The notes under the pieces: generated by a model
The model's database searches: none
The model's input: the letters and a program-made list of their open reading frames with translations, nothing else
What the model was told of the DNA's origin: nothing
Shown: in pieces, positions 35,343-44,300 of the stretch
Position numbering within the stretch: the stretch's first letter is position 1
How the letters are laid out: each line of letters begins with the position of its first letter
Translations under genes and position numbers: made by a program
Origin: Maricaulis sp.
GTDB lineage: Bacteria > Pseudomonadota > Alphaproteobacteria > Caulobacterales > Maricaulaceae
Length of the DNA: 64,000 nucleotides
NCBI RefSeq assembly: GCF_017643475.1
Contig: NZ_JAEPNI010000002.1
Coordinates: 792,767 to 856,766, forward strand
Direction of reading: 5' to 3'

Positions 35343-36304
35343 GTTTGCCCATGCCCCACACCGCCACAGCTTGTGAGTATTCCGTCATTGTCCCGGTCTA
35401 TAACAGTGGCGAAGCCCTGCTCGACCTGGTGCAGCGCTTGTCGGCCGTGTTCGAAACCACGCTGCAGACCAGTTACGAGATCATCATCGTGGATGACGGA
35501 TCTACCGATCCATGCACCCGCAGCAGCCTGCTGACCGTCTGTCAGCATGACGCTGTGCGAGCCCTGGTGCTGACCCGAAATTTTGGCAAGCCCGGCGCCA
35601 TTCTCTGCGGCCTGCAAGAAGCTCGCGGCCGGTTTGCCATCACGATCGATGATGATCTGCAACAGCGGCCGGAAGATATTCCTGCACTGGTGGAGCACAA
35701 CGCCCATGCCGTCGTTGTCGCCACGCATATCAACAAGCAGCACACCCCGGCTCAGCGTGCTGCGAGCCGCATCAAACGAGGGTTTGACCGCTTGATCCTC
35801 GGGCACAAGGTGCCCATGGCACCCATGAAGCTGATCAGCCGGCACGTTGTCGACGGGATGCTGTCCATGCAAGGCAATCGGCCGTTTATTCCCGCGCTCA
35901 TCCGCGAAGTTACAACGGATATTGTCGGCGTCCCGGTCAGTCATGACGCCAGCTCAGTCGGGAAGTCGCGCTACACTTGGCGCACGCGCTGGAAACAGTT
36001 TTCCAACCTGCTGTTCGGGAACTCGGCGCTGCTGATGCAGGTGATCGCGTGGATGGGACTCGTCGTCATGGCCCTGAGCCTGATTCTGGCGGGGGTGGTG
36101 CTGGTACGCAAGATCCTCGGGATCACGACGGAAACCGGATGGTCGTCACTGATGGTCTCCATCCTCCTGATCGGGGGGCTTAATCTGGGAGCGACCGGCA
36201 TAGCGGGCCAGTACTTCATCCGAATTCTCGATGCGGTGTCTGCGAAACCGGCCTATCTGGTCCGTGAACAACTGGGAACGAAAGAACCGGACGCAGACGG
36301 CTAG
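35339..36304 (+). CDS. GT2 glycosyltransferase, polyprenyl-phosphate sugar synthase type
   Basis: 321 residues. GT2 core: YSVIVPVYNSGEALLDLV, nucleotide/metal site VDDGSTD (D52, D53) and ITIDDDLQQRPEDIPAL (D104-106), as in dolichol-phosphate mannose synthase and ArnC. Two membrane helices follow (about 233-258 and 272-296), then a short cytosolic tail. Such enzymes load a sugar from a nucleotide donor onto undecaprenyl phosphate on the cytoplasmic face. This gives the locus a lipid-linked sugar that a flippase-like protein and a GT-C enzyme could export and transfer (inference). Confidence 0.88.
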   Translation: MSLPMPHTATACEYSVIVPVYNSGEALLDLVQRLSAVFETTLQTSYEIIIVDDGSTDPCTRSSLLTVCQHDAVRALVLTRNFGKPGAILCGLQEARGRFAITIDDDLQQRPEDIPALVEHNAHAVVVATHINKQHTPAQRAASRIKRGFDRLILGHKVPMAPMKLISRHVVDGMLSMQGNRPFIPALIREVTTDIVGVPVSHDASSVGKSRYTWRTRWKQFSNLLFGNSALLMQVIAWMGLVVMALSLILAGVVLVRKILGITTETGWSSLMVSILLIGGLNLGATGIAGQYFIRILDAVSAKPAYLVREQLGTKEPDADG

Positions 36305-36314
36305 CGAGCCCAAA

Positions 36315-37022
36315 TCAATTTGCGGAAACTGGTTGCAGGCACTCGGCCGTCGCCTGGGGCCCAATATTCATCAGAACATCAATCACAGACATGTGCGAGA
36401 CGAAGGGGCCGTACTGCTGGGCATAAACCGGGTGTTCCCAGGTCTGGAATTCGACCGAGATGCGGTGCGGTGCGTAGAATTCCGGCGGTACATAGTCGCC
36501 TGACGTGGCCCCGAGATAGATATGGTTTGCCTGGCGGGCCTGGGCGATTTCCAACAACCGGTCATTGAGCCCTGCCTGCGGGTCACGCGGCACAGCCGCG
36601 GAAAAGCTGAACTTGGTCTCCAGCTTCAGCAAGGCCGATAAACGCATGATCAACCGCGTCGTCAATTCCGACAACAAGGCCGTCTCAACACGCAGGACGG
36701 CCTCCAGCTCTGCAAGGATTGCGTCGCGATAAGGTGCTCGAGCATAGTGAACGGCGATGGATTTGAGGTGCTTGTCGACCCAACGATGCCGGTGATCAAT
36801 CTCAATGGCATTGATCGGCGTATCCAACGGCGCCTTGGTCACTGGAACCGTCAGCCAGATCGGCCCCTGAGGCCCTTTGATACGATTACGATTCCGCCAA
36901 TCCGCCTTGGTGTACTGGGCGTCGTCCTGGAAGACGAACTCATCAACCCGGGCGATCTGCTCGAAATAGCCCAGCCAAGGTAAATAGACGGGCTGTAGGA
37001 TTCCGATCGACTTGCTCGCCAT
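36315..37022 (-). CDS. WbqC-like family protein
   Basis: 235 residues. Begins ILQPVYLPWLGYFEQIARVDEFVFQDDAQYTKADWRNRNRIKG, the diagnostic WbqC start, and ends TWEHPVYAQQYGPFVSHMSVIDVLMNIG, the diagnostic end. WbqC-like proteins lie in O-antigen and capsule loci, but their reaction is not firmly established. It is encoded on the strand opposite the sulfotransferase operon, its stop 10 bases from the GT2 stop, so it closes the glycan locus. The ATG at 37022 lacks a strong ribosome-binding site. Confidence 0.88.
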   Translation of the reverse strand: MASKSIGILQPVYLPWLGYFEQIARVDEFVFQDDAQYTKADWRNRNRIKGPQGPIWLTVPVTKAPLDTPINAIEIDHRHRWVDKHLKSIAVHYARAPYRDAILAELEAVLRVETALLSELTTRLIMRLSALLKLETKFSFSAAVPRDPQAGLNDRLLEIAQARQANHIYLGATSGDYVPPEFYAPHRISVEFQTWEHPVYAQQYGPFVSHMSVIDVLMNIGPQATAECLQPVSAN

Positions 37023-37068
37023 GGGGTCCAGCTTTGCCCTTCAATCCTGCATCGACATAGCCAATAAC

Positions 37069-37101
37069 AAAAAAGGCCCGCGAAACAAGTTCGCAGCCCT
37101 T
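37069..37101 (-). terminator. intrinsic terminator of the secreted-protein pair
   Basis: Imperfect 12-base stem (AAGG..GCGAA with TTCGC..CCTT, two mismatches) 20 bases beyond the stop at 37122, then six T on the minus strand. Confidence 0.75.
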
Positions 37102-37121
37102 CATTGTTTGGATTTCGCGAA

Positions 37122-38255
37122 TTAGTCGGCAGTGTGCTCGAGGCGAGCCAGGCGCGCTTCCAGTGCCGCCATCGCTTCACGCGATTCCCGCTGCTCACGG
37201 TGCAGCTGATCGATGTAGATATGAGCCGTCTCGAGCTCGTTCAACATGCCACCGACTTTCTGCGAGATATTCATCGGGCCTTCCTCAGCAGTCGGACCAA
37301 CATTCGGCAGGTGACGGTTGTCGAACATGTACTCAGCATGCTCCTCGATGGACGGCAGCTCGTAATCTTCGTCGAACACGCGGTCACAACCGGCAGAGCA
37401 GCTTCCGGACGTGGTGAGCTCTCCACCAATCGTCATGTTGCCGCCCTCATACAGGATCAGCTCTGACAGGCCACTGCCGCCGCGAGAAATTCGGAAAGTC
37501 GCATCATGACCACCATGAACCACGCGCCAGGTTCCCGTGCCGCCGGTTGCCGTCGTATCTTCGAGGGTCAGGCCGAAGAAAGTGTCGGAGCCGTCACGAA
37601 TGTGCAGGTTGTCGGTCGGAGAATCCGTGCTGAAACCAATGTCGTTATTGGCTGCGATAAACAGCGCATTCGAGTCGGCGCCCGGCTTGATGCGGAACGG
37701 CAACTGGCTGCCATTGGTCACATCGCGGATGAAGAAGTTGGCTTCATTGGAAACCAGGTCAAACGTCTGCGGCGTGAAACCAGATGAGCCGTTCTGCTCC
37801 AGCCGCAGCGTCGGGGAGTCGCCGTCTACAACCTGCAGCTCGACAACCGGATTGGAGGTGCCGATACCAACATCGCCACCGCTGTCTACGCGCAGGGAAT
37901 TCGCCGGAGCTCCTGCATCAACGCGGAAGACCTGGCGACCTGCCGTGGAGTCCTCGATCGCAAAATAGCTGTCACCGCCATTGGAGGAATCGTTGACGAT
38001 AATTCGCCAGTCATTCCGCGGGAAGCTTGCTGACGTACTGGTGTCGTCGAAGTGGATGCGAAGGTTGTTCTCCTTCAGGCGCATCGTATCGAAACCGAAG
38101 CTCTCGCCATTCACGCAGTCATTACCGACACAAAGGCTGAACTCGATGATGACATCGTCCAGGTGGACAATATCAGCCGAACCAACAGACGGAGAGATAA
38201 GCGAAACTGCGAGAGCCGCAGCCGGTACGCTCAATTTCCGAAACTTGCTATACAT
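37122..38255 (-). CDS. secreted protein with tail-fibre/S74-like C-terminus
   Basis: 377 residues. I start it at the ATG at 38255 because GGGGGA lies eight bases upstream; an ATG two codons earlier has no spacing. A signal peptide ends near SVGSA. The body holds DVGIGTSNPVVELQV and a second, looser DIGFSTDSPTDNLHI, the beta-helical motif common in phage fibres and Bacteroidetes surface proteins. The C-terminus RVFDEDYELPSIEEHAEYMFDNRHLPNVG then coiled coil ELETAHIYIDQLHREQRESREAM matches the conserved end of such proteins, related to S74 intramolecular chaperones. The function is unknown; it is probably a trimeric surface fibre. Encoded 26 bases after the gene at 38282. Confidence 0.75.
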   Translation of the reverse strand: MYSKFRKLSVPAAALAVSLISPSVGSADIVHLDDVIIEFSLCVGNDCVNGESFGFDTMRLKENNLRIHFDDTSTSASFPRNDWRIIVNDSSNGGDSYFAIEDSTAGRQVFRVDAGAPANSLRVDSGGDVGIGTSNPVVELQVVDGDSPTLRLEQNGSSGFTPQTFDLVSNEANFFIRDVTNGSQLPFRIKPGADSNALFIAANNDIGFSTDSPTDNLHIRDGSDTFFGLTLEDTTATGGTGTWRVVHGGHDATFRISRGGSGLSELILYEGGNMTIGGELTTSGSCSAGCDRVFDEDYELPSIEEHAEYMFDNRHLPNVGPTAEEGPMNISQKVGGMLNELETAHIYIDQLHREQRESREAMAALEARLARLEHTAD

Positions 38256-38281
38256 TTGCATTCCCCCATTAACGGCAGCGC

Positions 38282-38737
38282 CTAGCGCTCTGTTTCACTT
38301 TCCAATTCGTCTAAGACGAGAATTTGGCCATTGACCACACGGAAGGATCCGGAGGCCTGGGCGCCATCGTACGCTTGTTGGCTCGATCCATCCCGCCCAT
38401 TTGAACGCATCACGGCTGCAGAGACACTGCGCGATGTCTGCCGCGAGGCAGCTGAAATCTCGAACTGGTACAGACCATCCGCGACATCGCCATGATCCCC
38501 CAGACGGAAACTGGGCGGCCGGCGCTGCGAATAGACCTGTCCAACATACTCGTTTGGACCCGTAACGCTTACGGTAAAGCTAAAAAGCTCCGGACTCGCG
38601 TCAAAGAAGATTCGTGTTCCGGAGAATCGATAGGACAAGCTGTCTTCACCCGCCTCACCACGAACCTGACCAGATGCCTGAGAGGCAGACAGGAACACAG
38701 CCAAAACGGCAGTGATAACAACAAGATATCTTTGCAT
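38282..38737 (-). CDS. small secreted protein paired with the fibre-like gene
   Basis: 151 residues with a signal peptide (MQRYLVVITAVLAVFLSASQASG). The mature part is beta-rich with SLSYRFSGTRIFFDASPELFSFTVSVTGPNEYVGQVYS and the terminal SGSFRVVNGQILVLDELESETER. I do not recognise a family. Its ATG has GGGGGAGCTGA. It is immediately upstream of the fibre-like gene and expected to be co-transcribed, so a chaperone or capping role for the fibre is a reasonable guess only. Confidence 0.65.
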   Translation of the reverse strand: MQRYLVVITAVLAVFLSASQASGQVRGEAGEDSLSYRFSGTRIFFDASPELFSFTVSVTGPNEYVGQVYSQRRPPSFRLGDHGDVADGLYQFEISAASRQTSRSVSAAVMRSNGRDGSSQQAYDGAQASGSFRVVNGQILVLDELESETER

Positions 38738-38777
38738 TCAGCTCCCCCAATTTCCACAAGCGCTAGATCCCCAAGCA

Positions 38778-38783
38778 CTATAC
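38778..38783 (-). promoter_or_regulatory. possible -10 element for the secreted-protein pair
   Basis: Minus-strand TATAGT, about 40 bases before the ATG at 38737, in a 108-base gap after the Sel1 genes. No convincing -35 element lies 16-18 bases upstream, so this is weak. Confidence 0.3.
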
Positions 38784-38845
38784 AGCGTCTGGTAGTGAAA
38801 TGCACTCACTTACCAAATTCTTTTTTAACGGCGCCGAGCCGATTT

Positions 38846-40111
38846 TCAATTCTCAATCGCGAGAATTTCCAATGTTCTTTCCTGCGCCCCCGCCAGACGG
38901 TCCGGACCAATGGCCGATGCCAGCCCGTCACGAACAGCCGCCGCTCCAGCCACACCGCGATAGGCGGCGACGCTGCACCAGGAGTAGGCCGAGTAGTAGT
39001 TCTGAGGGCGCCCGGCGCCATTGGCTTCGAGCAGGCACAGGCTGAAGGCGGCTGTTCCCAACCCCTGCCGAGCCGCCCGCTCAAGCCGGGTCACAGCTTG
39101 GGGAATATCCTGGCGAACACCAGCACCATGCAGGTAACGAAATGCCGTCTCGTAGAGCGCCAGCACATCGCCCGCGGCGGCGGCGTCCTCCATCTGTGGA
39201 TTTAGCGGCGCCTGCCAGTCCGGCTCAACCAGTCCCGGATCATAGGGAAACCCGATCGCACTCAAGAGGGCTGGCAAGCGTCCGGCTTCCAGAGCGCGCG
39301 CTTGCGCGAGCAGGTCACGGGCACGTTCCTCGTCCAGGCGGACCCCCTGCCCACTCTCGTACAAGACGGACAGATTTCGCATCGCTTCGGAAACACCCTG
39401 TTCGGCTGCACGTTCGAGAAGCGGGGCAGCTGCCGCATAGTCCCGCTCAACCCCTTCACCTCTCACATACATCAATCCGAGATTGTTGAGCGCACGCGGG
39501 TCGTCGGCCTCCGCGGCCATCTCGAACAGGCGGAGTGCCTCCACCGTGTTTCGCTCGACGCCGCTGCCCTGGAGATAGAGAATTCCCAAACTCGTCATGG
39601 CCGGGACAAAACCCTGCTCCGCAGCTGCCTGGTACCAGATCGCGGCAGCAGCCGGGTCTGCCAATCCATTAAGCCCCGTCTCCAGCGCCAGACCGTAGTC
39701 TAGCTGGTGGGACGGCTCTCCCGCCTCCGCTGCAGTGCGCAGCCAGCGCAGGGATTGTTCGGGATCCAGCGGCACACCGTAACCGGCCGAGTAGGCACGC
39801 CCGAGGGCGTTTTGCCCCATGGCACTGCCCTGTTCAGCGGCGAGGCGATTCAGTTCAGCCGCGCGCGCAAAATCCTGCGGGACCCCGGCACCCTGGGTGT
39901 AGAGACGGGCGAGCATCGCCGTCGCCTCAATATCACCAGCCCTCGCCCGAGCCGCCAACAATTCGGCGGCCTCGCTGAACTGGCCGCGTTCCAGCATCGT
40001 CTCAGCGCGGGTCAAACCCGTCTGGATCGCAGCCGCGGGCAGGCTGACCAGAACCAACAAACCTGCAGCAACGGAGACAACCCGCGCGATATGCTCCAGC
40101 CGATCACTCAT
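38846..40111 (-). CDS. Sel1-repeat protein B
   Basis: 421 residues from the ATG at 40111, overlapping the stop of Sel1 protein A by eight bases (ATGAGTGA). A hydrophobic N-terminus (about 7-28) is a signal peptide or anchor. From about residue 35 it carries at least seven Sel1-like repeats, for example MLARLYTQGAGVPQDFARAAELNRLAAEQG, LGRAYSAGYGVPLDPEQSLRWLRTAAEAG, LGLMYVRGEGVERDYAAAAPLLERAAEQG and FRYLHGAGVRQDIPQAVTRLERAARQG. Sel1 repeats are superhelical scaffolds for protein complexes, here probably periplasmic. It is the last gene of the type II secretion transcript. Confidence 0.85.
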   Translation of the reverse strand: MSDRLEHIARVVSVAAGLLVLVSLPAAAIQTGLTRAETMLERGQFSEAAELLAARARAGDIEATAMLARLYTQGAGVPQDFARAAELNRLAAEQGSAMGQNALGRAYSAGYGVPLDPEQSLRWLRTAAEAGEPSHQLDYGLALETGLNGLADPAAAAIWYQAAAEQGFVPAMTSLGILYLQGSGVERNTVEALRLFEMAAEADDPRALNNLGLMYVRGEGVERDYAAAAPLLERAAEQGVSEAMRNLSVLYESGQGVRLDEERARDLLAQARALEAGRLPALLSAIGFPYDPGLVEPDWQAPLNPQMEDAAAAGDVLALYETAFRYLHGAGVRQDIPQAVTRLERAARQGLGTAAFSLCLLEANGAGRPQNYYSAYSWCSVAAYRGVAGAAAVRDGLASAIGPDRLAGAQERTLEILAIEN

Positions 40112-41330
40112 CGACAGACTCACGCCAGTTCGAGGCGCGTTCCTGCGCCTCAGCCAATTGCTCTGCAGACAGGAAGCGCGCGAACACAGCACGCTCATCC
40201 GCAGCACCTTCCATGCCGGCGGCGGCGGCGAGGTTGGCCCAGACGTGCGCCTGGAGATAATCCTGTTCAACGCCATCCCCTGTCGCGTGGCGGCGTGCCA
40301 TCTCCAGCTGGGCAGGCGCTGACCCGGCAGCGGCAGCGCGCTGGTAGTAATCCAGGGCCCGCGCAGCATTCTGAGGCACGGCCTCACCTGCGCTCATCAG
40401 CTCTGCCAGGGCAGCCAGCGCCTCGGCACTGCCGCCATCACCTTCAGCTTCAAGCCAGCGCACCGCACTTTCACTGCCCGCGCGCGCCGCCGCCTGGACC
40501 CACTCGGATGCCTCGGCGTCGATACTCGCGCTGACGACCCCGTCGGCCACAAACTGCCCCAGGCGTTCCGACACACCCGGCGCACCGGCCTCATAGGCAT
40601 TGAGATACCAACGCACGGCCTCGGGAATATTGGCTTCAACACCGCGTCCCGTCTCGTAGAACAGACCAACTGCGGCCTGCGCCCGCACCAGCCCGAGTTC
40701 CGCCGCCTGCAGATACCAACGGAAAGCTTCTTCATCATCGCGGATCACACCCGTGCCGCTCGCATAGGCAAAACCCAGATTGCTCTGGGCCCGCGGGTCG
40801 CCTGCATCGGCTGCTGCCCGCAGCAGTCGGAGACCTTCCGGCACATCCTGCTCGACCACCGTACCGGTGAAATAGTAGCTGCCCAGCACTGCCATCGCTT
40901 CCGCTTGCCCCAGCGCCGCCGCCCGCTCATACCAGACCAGACCATCAGCGAGATCCTGTGTGCCCACAGCTCGCGCCATATACATGTCGATCAAAGGTGA
41001 GCGCGCATCCTCAAATCCCGCTTCCACGGCGCGCGCCAGCCACATGATCGAAGTGTCCTGGTCGACTTCAACACCCAAGCCGTTGGCGTACATCAATCCG
41101 AGCCGGTATTGCGCAAGGGGCATGCCCTGTTCCGCCAGCTCCTGCATGATATCCATCACCTCGCCATAACGATTGAGACCATAGGCCTCCTCCGCCGCGG
41201 CCATCCGCGCATTCATCTCTTCATCGGAAGGTGTGGATGCGGTCATCGACTGTGAGGCGAAGTAGAGCCCGGCACCTAGGATGACGACACCGACAACGCC
41301 TGCGCCGATGCGAATAAGGTTCTGGTTCAT
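40104..41330 (-). CDS. Sel1-repeat protein A, membrane-anchored
   Basis: 408 residues. Residues 6-26 form one membrane anchor and the rest is outside. Sel1 repeats include LGLMYANGLGVEVDQDTSIMWLARAVEAG, LGSYYFTGTVVEQDVPEGLRLLRAAADAG, LGFAYASGTGVIRDDEEAFRWYLQAAELG, VGLFYETGRGVEANIPEAVRWYLNAYEAG and MARRHATGDGVEQDYLQAHVWANLAAAAG. It follows the permease-propeller gene by 26 bases and its stop overlaps Sel1 protein B. AAGGGAATTC is upstream. I infer a scaffold that works with the propeller protein or the secretion machinery. Confidence 0.87.
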   Translation of the reverse strand: MNQNLIRIGAGVVGVVILGAGLYFASQSMTASTPSDEEMNARMAAAEEAYGLNRYGEVMDIMQELAEQGMPLAQYRLGLMYANGLGVEVDQDTSIMWLARAVEAGFEDARSPLIDMYMARAVGTQDLADGLVWYERAAALGQAEAMAVLGSYYFTGTVVEQDVPEGLRLLRAAADAGDPRAQSNLGFAYASGTGVIRDDEEAFRWYLQAAELGLVRAQAAVGLFYETGRGVEANIPEAVRWYLNAYEAGAPGVSERLGQFVADGVVSASIDAEASEWVQAAARAGSESAVRWLEAEGDGGSAEALAALAELMSAGEAVPQNAARALDYYQRAAAAGSAPAQLEMARRHATGDGVEQDYLQAHVWANLAAAAGMEGAADERAVFARFLSAEQLAEAQERASNWRESVDE

Positions 41331-41356
41331 TCTGAATTCCCTTCCCCGGGAGCATG

Positions 41357-44300
41357 TTATGGTCCGGCGCGGCGGCGAATGTTGTAACTCGCCCCCGCGT
41401 CCAGCGGTTCATCGATATGCGTGACCGAACCGTCCGGCCAGTCCACCTGGACTGAATCGACATGGCTGGCCCCACCCAATCCGAAATGGGCGATCGCCGC
41501 CTCAAAGGACATGAAGCCGCCCCCCAGCTGAATCTCGCGCGTTTGCATGCCGGTTCCGTAGCCCTCATGCCGGATTGTCAGGCGGGCGCCCACACCATCC
41601 CGATTGCCACGCTCATCGATGAGCCGGAACGCGATGGCGTTATGACTGGCGCTGTTGTTCAGGAAGACTGTTGCCGGAGCATTGACCGGAGCCGTCACGA
41701 TATCGAGATCTCCGTCATGCTCCAGGTCGACAAACACGGCTGAAGCCGTGATGGCGAAGTCAGACAGCCCGAACGCCGCCGTTTCCTCCCGGAATCCATT
41801 GCCATTATTGCGCAGAAAGATGTTGGACGGCGTCACCTCATTGGGGACCCAGGTACCATTAACAATATAGATGTCCTGCCAGCCGTCATTGTCGAGATCA
41901 CCCATGGTGACATCCCAGCTCCAGCCGCCGACCTCGGCCCCGGCCGTTTCGGCGATATCGCTGTAAACGCCGTCCGCATCAGGTTGAAGCAGCACATTGC
42001 GGGACATGATCTGCGGCAGCGCCACATCAGCTTCGACAGGCTGGATCGGTCGCACAGGCTGAAAATGAATGTCGCAATATGCGCGAACGCGGGCCTGGTT
42101 CGGCGGGATCAGCGCACACAGGCTGGGGTCATTGTTCTGGATCGCCAGATCCTTGATCATCATGCCGCGACACTCGGACCGATATGGCTCATCGAAGCTG
42201 GCACAGCGACTGGCATTGGACGGGTCCAGACTGTTGCCGGACCGATACCAGGTCTTGATGTCCATGTTGCGTTGACAGATCTCACGGTCTCCATCGCGTT
42301 CGATGATGTCGCAATACCGCTCAATCGGCTGCATGCGCAAACGCTCCGAAACACCGGAGGCGCGACCGGCAATCTGCGCGAAATAAAGCGAAACGTCGCC
42401 AGAATTAGTCGCGTCAAATGCTGACACCGACATCGTCGTATTGGTCGTGTGGGGAATACGGGCATCCTGATAAGTCAGCATGTCGAACTGGCCCGTGCCG
42501 TCCCCGAAATAGACATAGTCCGGCACCTCGAAATCATTGCCCACGACAAGGTCCTGGCGACCATCGACATCGATATCGCTGAACAGGATGGACAGGGTTT
42601 CACCAGGAATGCCGGGCAGATCGACAAACTGGTTGCCAGACAAGCGCCCCGCATCATTCAGGACGATCCGGTTGCGGGATTCCTCGCCGGGAATACGGCG
42701 GTACCAGCCTGCCGCCCAGTTGCCGAGCGCAACGTCGAGATCCCCATCCCGATCCACATCAGCAAAACTCGTCGCGAGCGTCAGGATGGCATCGTCACGG
42801 TTTCGGACCGGTCGCAGGGCATCGGCATCAAACCTCCCCTCTTCATTGGGGAGAACGAAATTTCCATCCTGATAGGTGGTAAGGAACAGATCGAGCCAGC
42901 CGTCATTGTCGATGTCCGCAAGCGCGGCATTGAAGATCAGCCATCGAGATAAAGCAGGCGCGGAAACCGGATCGGCACTGAACTGACCCGTGCCGTCATT
43001 GCGATAAAAGTAAAGGCCGTTGCGTGTGGAGGCAAAGACCAGGTCGATATCACCATCACGATCGAGATCACCGGAGGCGACACTGCGTCCTTCCCAGAAG
43101 GGAGGCCACATGTCGGCAAATGAGAATTCGACCGGGTGATCAACTCCCAAACGCCACGCTTCACGGCGGGTAAAGGGTGTATCGCCGTAGGACACAGGAT
43201 CGGTAAAGGGAACACGTTCAATCTCGATGCCCCAGTCGTCAGCGCCTTGTTTCATACGCTTTGTCACACGGCTGGGAGCAAGACCGGAATGGCCCGGGGC
43301 CGTTTCTGTTACCTGCAGAACGGTGGTTTCGGCCGTGAGCAGCTCGAGGGCCCGGCGTGTCTGATAGTCATGATATGCGTCGATGGCCAAACCGCCACCA
43401 ATGCCCAGCACCATGACCACAATTCCCAACATCGTCGCAGCTCGCCATCCAATGGTTCCGCCCACGATGAAGAAGGAATAGACGCTGAAACTGCCCAGGG
43501 TGAACAACAGGGTCATGACGAAACCGTGCGCCACACCACCAGCGAGCAGCGCGCCGGACATCACAACGTCAAACCCAATAGGAACCGGCGCAAAAGTGCC
43601 CGCGACTCCTGCCACGAACGCGCTGACCACACCAAACTCACGGCCAGACACCAAGCTGGCAGGGAAGAGCGTCGCGACAAGTGCACCCAGGAAACCCGCA
43701 AGCAACATCAAAGGGGCGGTCGCCCGCAGAATAAACCAGAGGTTCTTCAGATAGTCCGCAGCAAAACCGCCGGAAGCCGGAACGAACCTCTCATCAGGCA
43801 GCTCCTCGATCTGCGGCACTTCGGGCAGGTTTGAGGCCTGCTTAACCGAGAAGATGAGCTTTTCAGGGGGCAGGAAACGGCAGATCAGCGGCACCGCGAG
43901 GAGTATGACCAACAGGCTCAGCGCAATCTTGGTCACCACCATGTAAAACGGCAGCAGGGAGAAGGCCATCGTCAGGACGACGATATTCATCGTCGGCGAT
44001 GCCACCATGGCGGACAGGGTCGTTTCGGCTCTCGACCCTCCCTGGAACAAGCCCCGAGCGATGGGTGCAGCACAATTCACACACACGCCAAGCGGTGCCC
44101 CCAGGATCATGCCGTAAAAAGCGTTCGCAAAGCCACCCTGGAAACTGCGCCGGCGCAGATATCCCAGAATGGTAAGAAAGGCAGCACCAAACAGCCACCC
44201 GAACACCATTCCCTTCTTGTTGGTATCCACCCAGTTCACCGTTGCAACCATGACGCGTTCGACCAAAGGCGCAGTCGGGTCATAGGGAATCAGGGCCTCG

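Noticed and set aside
37122..38255. Prophage tail gene
   Set aside because: No capsid, portal, terminase, integrase or attachment site is nearby, and the protein has a signal peptide.
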